The notes under the pieces: generated by a model
Told to the model about the DNA's origin: nothing
The model's database searches: none
What the model saw: the letters and a program-made list of their open reading frames with translations, nothing else
Translations under genes and position numbers: made by a program
Assembly: GCF_048771995.1 (NCBI RefSeq)
Contig: NC_133028.1
Span: 2,748,501-2,812,500, forward strand
Length of the DNA: 64,000 nt
Reading direction: 5' to 3'
Origin: Taeniopygia guttata
Lineage: Eukaryota > Chordata > Aves > Passeriformes > Estrildidae
Shown: piece by piece, positions 47,568-57,327 of the stretch
Layout of the letters: each line of letters begins with the position of its first letter
Numbering within the stretch: the first letter of the stretch is position 1

Positions 47568-50547
47568 CTATGACAGCACCGTGCGCTTGACGATCCGCCC
47601 GTCCTTGTCGATGGCGAAGTTGTAGTTCCGTGGGTTGTCCAGGCACTCCTCGATCCGTGCCTCCAGGTTCTCGGGGGTGATGAAGTTTTTGGCTTCCTCC
47701 TGAAGCAAAGGACAAGGATTATCCCCCTCAGGATTATCCCACCCCGTTCCCAGAGCTCTGGCTCAAGCTCTCTCCCATCCACGCGCTGTCAACACCCCTG
47801 CAAGGTGCCGAGGCTTGTGTCTGAAAAATCTGTGGAAAACAAGCCCACGGTTTCCACATGGCTCCCTGGCAGGGAATTCTGGCAGCCTGCTTCCCAGGAG
47901 GCACCAGCTGCTTTTACCTGCAGCTGGAGAACCTCCTTCTCCTTCTCCTCCAGGAAAGCCTCCATTTTCCTGGCCTGTTTCTCTGCAATCTCCAACTTCC
48001 TTCTCTTCTGCTCCTCCTCTTCTTTCCTGAGTCTCTCCTCTCTGCCAGAAAGGAAAATCTGATGGATGAGGTGACACATCCACCCCCAGGAGAGCAGGAG
48101 GCTGCCCAGAGCACCCTGACTTGGCCCTCAGCAGCAAAAGGTACAGGAACCACGACAGCTGCACAGGCAGATTTCTTTAAAAAGGTCAGGATTTCCCAGA
48201 ATCACAGAATCAATTAGGGTGGAAAAGGCTTTGTCCTCTTGTCCTCTGGAAGCAGATCCTGACCCATGCTGGCTGCAGCCTCCTGTCAGGACTTGTGGAG
48301 AGTGACAATGTCTCCCTTGAGCCTCCTTTTGCCCAGGCTGAGCCCCCCAAGCTGTGCTGGTTCCAGACCCTTCCCCAGCTTTGCTGCCTTTCCCTGGACA
48401 CATTCCAGCAGCTCTGAGTCCTCCCTGAACTGGGGGGCCCAGAACTGGACACAGCACTCAAGGTGTGGCCCCACCAGTGCTGAGTGCAGTGGAAGAATCC
48501 CTTCCCTGCTCCTGCTGGCCACACCATTCCTGATTCATTGGCCTTCTGGGCCATGTGGGCACACAGCTGGCTGGTGTCCATCCAGCCTGCTGTCCATCAG
48601 TCCCTGCAGGTCCCTTTCTGCCTGGCTGCTGTCCCCAGCCTGTAGCTCTGCAGGGGTTGTTGTGCAGGACCCCAGGCTTGGTCTCAGCCCCTGGATCCAG
48701 CCTGGCCGGGTCCGTGCTGCCCTGCAGCAGAGCCACACTCACACCCAGCTCCTTCATCTGCAGGGCCCCACCTCCTCATGCAGATATCAGCAAAGACACC
48801 ACACAGGGCTGTGCCCCACCCCTGGGGACACCTCTGGTGGCTGGGTGTGACCATCCCCTGTTCCTAACCCGGGAATGACCCTGCCCAAGCTTCTCTGTAC
48901 ACACCAGGCCAGGCACTCAGTGGGCTCGGCTCTGCAGTCCCCCGTGCTGACCTGCGGGCCCTCTGCCGCGCGTTCTGCTCCTCGTTCCAGGCCATCAGCC
49001 GCCGGTGCTCCTCCAGCTCCTCCGCGGAGCCGCCGGCAGCCAGGCGCTCCTCCCGCTGCCTCTGCAGCACCTCGGCCCTGAACTCCGCCCTACGGGAGCA
49101 GCGGAGGGCGCTGAGCTCCGGCCCGGGGTGTGAGCACAGCGGGTTCTGCCCGGGCTGCCCCACAGCGGGGCCAGCCCCAGCCCCACAGTGCTCCCAGCCC
49201 CAGCACCCTGCCCCACAGCAAAGCCAGCCCCAGCACCCTGCCCCACAGTGCTCCCAGCCCCACAGTGCTCCCAGCACCCTGCCCCACAGTGCTCCCAGCC
49301 CCAGCACCCTGCCCCACAGTGCTCCCAGCCCCACAGCGCTCCCAGCCCCACCACCCTCACTCTTCCCTGCCCCTCCCCAGTCCAAACCCATCCCCTTTCC
49401 CACCCCCAGCACCCCAGACCCACCTGCCCCTGTTACAAACTGCCCCACACCCCAGCCCTGCCCCTCACAGCCACAGGCCCGACACTTCCCTGCCCCACAG
49501 CCCCACAGCCATCCTCAGACCCCACAGCCAGTCCCACACCCCTCTCCTGTTCCACCTCAGCCCCCCAGAGCTTCATTCAGCCTCCAACCCCACACCCAGA
49601 GCCGCCCCCGACCTTCCCCTGCCCCACGGCAGCCTCGCAGCCCCACTGCTGTCTCCCTGCCCCACAGCCAGTCCCTTACCCAGCCCAGTCAGCCCCTAGA
49701 AACCCCACACTCAGCCCCTTAACCCTCCGCTGCCCCACAGCCAGTCCCTTACCCAGCCCCAGAGCCACCCCGGCCCTCCTCAGCCCCACAACCACCCCAG
49801 CCCCATAAACAGTCCCAGCCCTCCTCAGCCTCACAGCCACCCCAGCTCCACAGCCATCCCAGCCCCACAACCACCCCCAGCCCTCCTCAGCCCCACAGCC
49901 ATCCCAGCCCCACAACCACCCCCAGCCCTCCTCAGCCCCACAACCACCCCAGCCCCACAACCACCCCCAACCCTCCTCAGCCCCACAACCACCCCCAACC
50001 CTCCTCAGCCCCACAACCACCCCCAACCCTCCTCAGCCCCACAACCACCCCCAGCCCTCCTCAGCCCCACAACCACCCACAGCCCCACAACTACCCACAG
50101 CCCCATAACCAGTCTCAGCCCCATAACCACCCCCAGCCCCATAAACACCCTCAGCCCTCCTCAGCCCCACAGCCACCCCAGCCCAAGCCGTGTCCGACCC
50201 TCCCCTGCCCCACACAAGCTCCGCGGCCCCCCCAGCCCAGCCGGGCCCCACATGCCCGTGCCGTGCCGGTACCGGAGGGCGCTGAGCACCAGCCGGTGCT
50301 GCCGGTACCGCTCCAGCACCACCAGCAGCTCCTCGGGGTCCACGGGCGGCGGCAGCTTCACCCGGCCCGCCTTGGACTTGGCGGGGGGATCGTGCCGGGT
50401 CTTGCGGCCCCGCACCGGCACTGCCCGCGGGGCCCAGGCGGGGCAGAGCCCCGGGCCGAGCCCCGGGCCGAGCCCCGGGCCCAGCGCGGGCGGCAGGGCC
50501 GGGAGCGGGACGGGCCCCGGGCGGCAGCGCCTCAGCGCCCGCAACAT
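47568..50547 (-). CDS. MRPS26: MRPS26, mitochondrial ribosomal protein S26
   Basis: Four minus-strand exons, 50547-50273, 49089-48952, 48041-47918 and 47699-47568, join in frame to 222 residues (human 205). The product is a small-subunit mitoribosome protein. The N-terminus is an Arg/Pro/Leu-rich mitochondrial presequence with a repeated [12 protein letters not shown] stretch, longer than in human. It leads to the conserved [14 protein letters not shown] and [17 protein letters not shown]. Exons 2 and 3 are charged coiled coil ([32 protein letters not shown]). Exon 4 holds [14 protein letters not shown] and [13 protein letters not shown], close to the human C-terminus. Intron 1 is expanded by a CCCCACA-type minisatellite and intron 2 carries a CR1. 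Confidence 0.94.
48193..48860 (-). mobile_element. CR1 LINE with remnant of reverse-transcriptase ORF
   Basis: Minus-strand reading gives the CR1 ORF2 C-terminus: [20 protein letters not shown], then [21 protein letters not shown] and [14 protein letters not shown]. The 3' tail is at the low-coordinate end (CCCAGAATCACAGAATCA). Truncated and interrupted, not active. It lies in MRPS26 intron 2. Confidence 0.92.
49140..50165 (+). repeat. CCCCACA-type minisatellite in MRPS26 intron 1
   Basis: Irregular array of CAGCCCCACAACCACCCC and CCAGCACCCTGCCCCACAGT units over about 1 kb; purine-rich strand is the coding strand of MRPS26. Open frames across it are artefacts. Confidence 0.92.
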
Positions 50548-50598
50548 GGCGGCGCGGGGGAGACACGGCGCGGAGTGACGTCACAGCCGCGCCGCGGG

Positions 50599-50680
50599 GA
50601 GCGGGGCAGGATGGGAAATGGAGTCCGGGAGGGGAGCGGGGCATGATGGGAAATGGAGTCCGGGAGGGGAGCGGGGCACG
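50599..50680 (-). promoter_or_regulatory. MRPS26 promoter with duplicated TTCCCATCATGCC-type motif
   Basis: A 35-bp segment starting GAGCGGGGCA occurs at 50599, 50634 and (start only) 50669. On the minus strand each full copy reads ACTCCATTTCCCATC, with ATGCC in the second. This resembles the ZNF143/THAP11 element (ACTACAATTCCCAGCATGC), common in promoters of mitochondrial genes. It lies about 50-110 bases upstream of the MRPS26 start codon. Confidence 0.6.
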
Positions 50681-50689
50681 GACATGGAC

Positions 50690-51560
50690 AGGGACACCCG
50701 TGGGGCAGGGACAGGGACACCTGTGGGACAGGGACAGGGACAGACAGGGAACAGGGACACCCGTGGGGCAGGGACAGGGACACCCGTGGGGCAGGGACAG
50801 GGACACCCGTGGGGCAGGGACACACGTGGGGCAGGGACAGGGACACCCGTGGGACAGGGACAGGGACAGCCAGGGACACGGACAGGGACAGCCAGGGACA
50901 TGGACACCCGTGGGGCAGGGACAGGGACAGCCAGGGACATGGACACACGTGGGGCAGGGACAGGGACACCCGTGGGACAGGGACAGGGACAGCCAGGGGA
51001 TAGGGACACACGTGGGGCAGGGACAGCCAGGGGACAGAGAGACCCGTGGGGCAGGGAAAGGGACAGCCAGGGGACACTGACACCCGTGGGGCAGGGACAG
51101 GGACAGCCAGGGACACGGACACCCGTGGGGAAGGGACAGGGACAGCCAGGGACACGGACACACGTGGGGCAGGGACAGGGACACCCGTGGGGACAGGGAC
51201 AGCCAGAGGACACGGACACCCGTGGGGCAGGGACAGAGACAGCCAGGGGACAGAGACACCCGTGGGGAAGGGACAGGGACACCCGTGGGACAGGGACAGG
51301 GACAGCCAGGGGACAGGGACAGGGACAGCCAGGGGACAGAGACACCCGTGGGTCAGGGACAGGGACACCCGTGGGGCAGGGACAGGGACAGGGACAGCCA
51401 GAGGACACGGACACCCGTGGGGAAGGGACAGGGACAGCCAGGGACACAGACACCGACGGGGACAGGGACACCCTATACGGGACAGGAACACCCGTGGGAC
51501 ACGGACATCTGTGGGGCAAGGGACACTCTACACGGGACAGGGACACCCGTGGGACACGAC
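50690..51560 (+). repeat. GGGACACCCGTGGGGCA minisatellite between MRPS26 and GNRH2
   Basis: Over thirty units built from CAGGGACAGGGACACCCGTG and GGGACAGCCAGGGGACA. GC-rich and CpG-containing (CCCGTGGG). All plus frames stay open for hundreds of codons; no start context or family similarity supports a gene. Confidence 0.95.
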
Positions 51561-51761
51561 ACCCCAAAACCGGCCACCCGGGGACACGAATTCCCGCCCC
51601 CTGGACCCCAAGGAACGCGACACCCCCCATGGGACACGGCATCGCATCCCCAAGGGACACCCCTGTCCCCGTGGGCACACATACCACCCCTCCGGCAGCC
51701 CACGCAGCCCCACGCGAGCCCCCCTCCATCACCATCAGTGCGCACAGATCCCCCCAGCCCC

Positions 51762-51767
51762 TTTATT
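51762..51767 (-). other. GNRH2 poly(A) signal
   Basis: AATAAA on the minus strand, about 50 bases after the GNRH2 stop codon. It also corroborates the position of the last exon. Confidence 0.8.
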
Positions 51768-51815
51768 CCCCGTGGGGGGGTCCCGGCTCGATCCCGCGGG
51801 GGTCGGCGGCTCCGC

Positions 51816-53477
51816 TCAGGGGCGCAGCGCGGGCGGCTGCGGGAGAGGGGCGGGGGGGATCGGTCAGTCCCGTTCCCCGGGACCCCCGAGATCGGTCAGC
51901 CCCTCTCCAGGGACCCCCGGGATCGGTCAGTCCCGTTCCCCGGGACCCCCGGGATGGGTCAGCCCCGCTCCCCAAGACCCCCGGGATGGGTCAGCCCCGT
52001 TCCCCGGGACCTCCGAGATCTGTCAGTCCCGTTCCCCGGGACCCCCGGGATGGGTCAGCCCCGTTCCCCGGGACCCCCGGGATGGGTCAGCCCCACTCCC
52101 CGGGACCCCCGGGATGGGTCAGTCCCGTTCCCCGGGACCCCTTCCTCCCCAAGACCCCCGGGATGGGTTAGCCCCATTCTCCGGGACCCCCGGGATCGCT
52201 CAGTCCCGTTCCCCGGGACCCCCGGGATGGGTCAGCCCCATTCTCCGGGACCCCCGGGATGGGTCAGTCCCGTTCCCCGGGACCCCCGGGATGGGTCAGT
52301 CCCGTTCCCCGGGACCCCCGGGATGGGTCAGTCCCGTTCCCCGGGACCCCCGGGATGGGTCAGTCCCTCTCCAGGGACCCCCGGGATGGGTCAGCCCCAC
52401 TCCCCAAGACCCCCGGGATGGGTCAGTCCCTCCCCAAGACCCCCGGGATGGGTCAGCCCCGTTCCCCGGGACCCCCGGGATGGGTCAGCCCCGTTCCCCG
52501 GGACCCCTTCCCCCCAAGTCCCCCGGGATGGGTCAGCCCCGTTCCCCGGGACCCCCGGGACCCCCCAGCCCCATTCCCGGGGATCCCCCCGGGACCCCCC
52601 AGCCCCGTTCCCGCTCACCGGCAGCGGCTCCTCCCGCCGGAGGGGACACGGGAGGGGACGGCAGCGCCCGAGAGGGGACGGGACCTGCGGGAGAAGGGGG
52701 AAAAAAACCGGGAAAAAAACCGGGAAAAAAACCCCAAAAAACCCGGGATGGGAGCGAATCACCCCGCGGGAAAAGGGGATCGATCATTTGGGGGGAAGGA
52801 TAATTCAGGGAGGGGGATAATTTGGGGGGATTATAGCTCGTGGGGGTGATAAATCTGCATAATTCAGGGAGGGGGATAATTTGGGATTATAGCCCCTGAA
52901 GGTGATAAATCCGGATAATTGAGGGAGTGGGATAATTTGGGATTATAGCCCGTGGGGGTGATAAATCCGGATAATTGAGAGAGGGTGATAATTTGGGATT
53001 ATAGTTTGTGGGGGTGATAAATCTGGATAATTCAGGGAGCAGGATAATTTGGGATTATGGCCCCTGGGGGTGATAAATCCACATAATTGAGGGAGTGGGA
53101 TAATTTGGGGTGATTATAGTCCGTGGGGGTGATAAACCCGAAGTGGGGTTTAACCCGGGGCAGGGATAAACCCAAAATCTCTAATCGAGGGAGGGGTTTA
53201 TATAACCAGGGGCATGGAGGGGGAGGGGGGGGACACAAACCATGGGCAGGGGGACAGAACCGGGACGGGGAATGACCCCAGGAGGGACGGGAATGACCTG
53301 GAGGGGGTGACCCGGGGGGGACACCCTACCTGGAGGTTGGTGGGGGTCCGCAGGTCCCGTTTGCCCCCCGGGTACCATCCGTGGGACCAGTGCTGGCCCC
53401 GGGCACGGGGCAGGGCACAGCTCAGCAGCAGCAGCGCCAGCAGCAGCAGCGACCCGCGGGGTGCCATGGCCGGGGGG
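51816..53477 (-). CDS. GNRH2: GNRH2, gonadotropin-releasing hormone II precursor
   Basis: Minus strand; coding exons 53467-53330, 52684-52619 and 51836-51816, all with GT...AG ends and phase 0, give a 74-residue precursor. The acceptor just before the start codon puts the exon edge at 53477. A 24-residue signal peptide ([20 protein letters not shown] + RARG) is followed by [10 protein letters not shown], the invariant GnRH-II decapeptide, then GKR for amidation and cleavage. The associated peptide is short (about 37 residues, Pro/Arg-rich, ending PPALRP) and would not be recognised alone; exons 2 and 3 rest on splice sites, frame and the poly(A) signal. GnRH-II is a midbrain neuropeptide. All introns are packed with minisatellites. 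A non-coding exon 1 is proposed near 54.9 kb. Confidence 0.88.
51870..52580 (+). repeat. 32-bp minisatellite in GNRH2 intron (exon 2-3)
   Basis: About 22 copies of a 32-bp unit, GGGACCCCCGGGATGGGTCA followed by GTCCCGTTCCCC. Open frames over it (PGTPGMGQ...) are artefacts. Confidence 0.96.
52800..53160 (+). repeat. About 58-bp tandem repeat in GNRH2 intron
   Basis: Six copies of GATAATTTGGGATTATAG followed by a GTGGGGGTGATAAATC part and a GATAATTGAGGGAGTGG part. Lies between the signal-peptide exon and exon 2. Confidence 0.9.
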
Positions 53478-53539
53478 CTGCGGGAGGGTTGAGCACCCGT
53501 GGGTGCTGCCTTGGGGTGGTTTGGGTCCGGCAGAACCTC

Positions 53540-54720
53540 AGGGGTTGAGTGGGGGGATGGAGATCCAGAAGGGATGAGAACCCCTGGGTGATGCTGGGGT
53601 GGGTTTGGGATGGGGATCCAGAAGGGATGAGCACCCCTGGGTGGTGCTGGGGTGGGTTTGGGATGGAGATCCAAAGGGGATGACCCAGCACCACTTTGGG
53701 GTGGGTTTAGGATTCAGATCCAGAGGGGATGAGCACCCCTGGGTGATGCTGGGATGGGTTTGGGATGGGGATCCAGAAGGGATGAGCACCCCTGGGTGGT
53801 GCTGGGGTGGGTTTAGGATGCAGAAGCTGGAGGGGATGACCCAGCATCACTTTGGGGTAGGTTTAGGATTCAGATCCAGAAGGGATGAGCACCCCTGGGT
53901 GATGCTGGGATGGGTTTGGGATGGGGATCCAGAAGGGATGAGCACCCCTGGGTGATGCTGGGGTGAGTTTGGGATGCAGATCCAGAGCGGATAAAGACCC
54001 CTGGGTAGTGCTGGGATGAGTTTGGGATGCAGATCCAGAGGGGATGAGCACCCCTGGGTGGTGCTGGGTTGGGTTTGGGATGGGGATCCAGAAGGGATGA
54101 GCACCCCTGGGTGGTGCTGGGGTGGGTTTGGGATGCAGATCCAGAGGGGATAAAGATCCCTGGGTGGTGCTGGGATGGGTTTGGGATGCAGATCCAGGGA
54201 GGATGAGCACCCCTGGGTGGTGCTGGGGTGGGTTTGGGATGGGGATCCAGAAGGGATAAAGACCCCTGGGTAGTGCTGGGTAGTTTGGGATGGGGATGAG
54301 CACCCCTGGGTGGTGCTGGGGTGGGTTTGGGATGCAGATCCAGAGGGGATGACCCAGCATCACTTTGGGGTGGGTTTAGGATTCAGATCCAGAGGGGATG
54401 AGCACCCCTGGGTGGTGCTGGGGTGGGTTTGGGATGCAGATCCAGAGGGGATAACCCAGAATCACTTTGGGGTGGGTTTGGGATGGAGATCCAGAGGGGA
54501 TGAGCACCCTTGGGTGGTGCTGGGGTGGGTTTGGGATGCAGATCCAGAGGGGATGAGCACCCCTGGGTGGTGCTGGGGTGGGTTTGGGATGGGGATCCAG
54601 AAGGGATGAGCACCCCTGGGTGGTGCTGGGGTGGGTTTGGGATGCAGATCCAAAGGAGATGACCCAGCACCACTTTGGGGTGGGTTTAGGATGCAGATCC
54701 AGAGGGGATGAGCACCTCTG
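53540..54720 (+). repeat. 53-bp minisatellite upstream of the GNRH2 start
   Basis: About 22 copies of a 53-bp unit, TGAGCACCCCTGGGTGGTGC then TGGGGTGGGTTTGGGATG and a GATCCAGAAGGGA part. It sits in the intron between the proposed non-coding exon 1 and the signal-peptide exon. Confidence 0.95.
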
Positions 54721-54872
54721 GGTGCTCTTTGGGGCTGGAGAAACCGGAGGGGCTCAGCACCCCGGGGTGCTGCTGGGGTTTGGATCCAGCATGGATATTC
54801 CCCCCACCCCCCATTGGGGTCTGATTTGGGGCAAACAGGACCCCCCACCCCCCAGCCCGGGCCCAGCCTCAC

Positions 54873-54908
54873 CTGGGGGGTGCCGGTGGTGGCGGTGGTG
54901 GCGGTGGC
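54873..54908 (-). other. Proposed non-coding exon 1 of GNRH2
   Basis: On the minus strand a consensus donor, CCCCCCAG|GTGAGGC, at 54873/54872 follows a TATA-like CAAATAG at 54935-54942 by the right distance. The upstream edge is only estimated from that spacing. Confidence 0.45.
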
Positions 54909-54934
54909 AGTGCCGGTGGTGGCAGTGCCGGTGG

Positions 54935-54964
54935 CTATTTGAAGGGCTCGGTGACAGTGACGTC
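54935..54964 (-). promoter_or_regulatory. GNRH2 promoter: TATA-like box and CRE
   Basis: Minus strand shows a GACGTCA core (TGACGTC on the plus strand at 54958-54964) about 20 bases upstream of CAAATAG. A functional CRE is known in the human GNRH2 promoter, so the placement is suggestive. Confidence 0.5.
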
Positions 54965-54979
54965 GGCCTGGCCACCGCT

Positions 54980-56953
54980 CCCACGGGGGACCGTGACCTC
55001 GCTGACGGCGTCGTGCCAGTGTCCAGAGCCTCCTTCCCCCCAAATCCCCCTGGCACTGCCCTCAGACACCTTTTTGGGGTCTCAGCCCCCCCAGAACAGG
55101 CTCATTGTCCCATTTCCCGGCAGATGGATCCACATTGTCCCCCTGCAGCTCCAGGGATGCTCTTGTTGAAAGGAGATGAACAAATTCCCCGTGCCTCAGT
55201 TTCCCTACCCCATCCCAGCCCTCATTTCCTCAGTTCAAATTTGTCACCCCCAAATTGGGGCTGGATGCTGGCAATGGCCATGGAGCCCAAAGCTCCCAGC
55301 TGGAGGGATGTGGCAGAGCTTGGGAAGGGGATTTAGGCAGGATCTGGCCCTGAGTATCTCCAGCAGCTGCTCATCTCTCTGATATTTGCAGTTGGATGCA
55401 GGATGGGGTCAGGGCAGATGCTGTGGCAAAAGCTCAAGGCAGCTGCTGGCACCCCAAAATTTCCCCAAGCCCTCAGAGATCCTGGGAATGATGGAAAAAA
55501 AGGGGGAAAATCTCATTAACAGCCCCAGGAAGCAGCCAGCACCCACTGGGCAGGATGGAGGGACTTGTTGGGTGTTCCTCAGTGGAGCACCCGTGGGCAC
55601 AAATGAAGCCCCCCTGTTTGAGGAGGGTCCCCATTTCTTTGGGGTCACCACATTTATTTCTGAGTGTGACTGATAGCCTTGCCCCCAAACCTCCAAAATG
55701 TAGGAGCTGGAGTTTATTAGCAATGGGGTGATGTTGGAGTGGAGCTGATGGCAGTATTAAAGCAATTTTGGGGGTGTTGTGGGTGGCTGAGGGTGTCCCC
55801 TTGCCTGTGTGCCTCCACTGAATCCCCCTGTGAATCCTGCCTGGATGGAAAAACTGAAAAAACTCGGATACTCTGACTCATGGGCTGCTTTTACCCAGAA
55901 TTTCCCAGATTTCAACCTCATATTCTGAGCTCAGGACATCCCTGTCAATATTCCTGGGCCCTGCCACCCACCCTGTGCTCCTCCCCATCACTGTTTGGAG
56001 CGTCCAGAGAAATCCTTGGGGTGAAGCCTCTGCTCCAAACCAGTTCTCCCAGTGCCTGCAGTGGGGATGGAGCTCCCCCCATATTAACCTGTTTTTTTTT
56101 TCCTAATATACAAGTGCTGCACCCCTGGTCCTCAGGATATTTCTTGACTCTTTGGGTTCTTCTTGAAAGAGAGCAGGTCTGGAGTAGGGATTTGGGAGAA
56201 ATTCTTCCCTGTGAGGGTGGGGAGGCCCTGGGATGGATTTCCCAGAGAAGTTGTGGCTGCCCCTGGATCCCTGGAGTGTCCAAGGCCAGGTTGGATGGGG
56301 CTTGGAGCCACCTGGGATGGTGGAAGATGTCCCTGCCCATGGCAGGGGGTGGGATTGGATATTCCATGAGATCCCTTCCTCCCCAAACCATTCCCTCATT
56401 GTGGGATCTCTCAGGATGTCAGGAAAAATAATCTGACAATTCCTCCAGCACTGGGGATGGAGCTCACCTGGCACAAAGAGCAGCAGCAAAGTGGCAGTGA
56501 GGCCACCGTGATCACCCCCAGCTCAGGGCCACAAATCCACCTCCAAACAAACACACAGACCTTGCCTTCAGGGAGCAAAAATCCTTTTGTTTGTCTGGGG
56601 TTTTCTTTTTTTGGGGTCGAAATCCCAACATTTGGGTGCTGCTGTGTGGCAATTACAGTTTCCAAACCAGCAGTACATGGTGGCCTGACCCTGAGAGAGG
56701 AAAGTTTGTAGCTTTTGGTACAAAAATGAGGATATTTATATATAAACACACACACAGAATGAGCTTTTTTTTTTTTTTTTTTCTCTCATTTTTTTTTTAA
56801 GAGCTGACCAGCAGAAAAATGTGAAACCATTTCCCTGCAGGTTTGGAAAAGCTTGTGCTGGTGGGGGGTTGTGGTAGGGTGGGTTTGGGTTTTCAGATGA
56901 GATCCAGGATATCTTTCTTTCCTTTTTTTTTTTTTTTTTAAAAAGGCTTTACT

Positions 56954-56984
<31 letters not shown>

Positions 56985-57327
56985 GATTTACAAACAAAAT
57001 AACAGCCTGTATCAACTCTCCAGAAGAGAGATGGTATGACAATATTAATCCAAACATCACGCTATTTAATTCCCCAATAAAACATTGGAAAAAAAGGAGC
57101 CAACAGTATCTGCACTAACACTTTGCTACATATAAAATCTCCAGCTAATATGAAGCTTATGGTACCAACCTCTAAAACAGTTAAGATATATACACATAGG
57201 TTTTTTTTTTTTGTTTGGGGGGGTATATTAACAAACAGAATATTACAAAATATTAAAGAAGGCAACTCTTCTGTCATTTGTTTTGGGGAGGGTGGGTGTG
57301 GATTTGTTTTGTTCCTGTTTTTTCTCT
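54980..57327. other. GNRH2-PTPRA intergenic region and PTPRA 3' UTR
   Basis: No coding exon is seen. It holds one CR1 copy and several poly(A/T) runs. The PTPRA 3' UTR must start at 57327 and run left; minus-strand AATAAA signals are at 55712-55717 and about 55650, but nearer ends cannot be excluded. Confidence 0.55.
56165..56410 (+). mobile_element. CR1 LINE 3'-end copy
   Basis: CR1 tail: ATTCTTCCCTGTGAGGGTGG, AGAAGTTGTGGCTGCCCCTG, GGTTGGATGGGGCTTGGAGC and CCAAACCATTCCCTCATTG. Confidence 0.9.

Noticed and set aside
50618-52849. Plus-strand frames up to 585 codons (Gly/Thr/Asp- then Pro/Gly-rich)
   Set aside because: They cross two unrelated minisatellites and antisense GNRH2 exons; no family similarity or splice logic.
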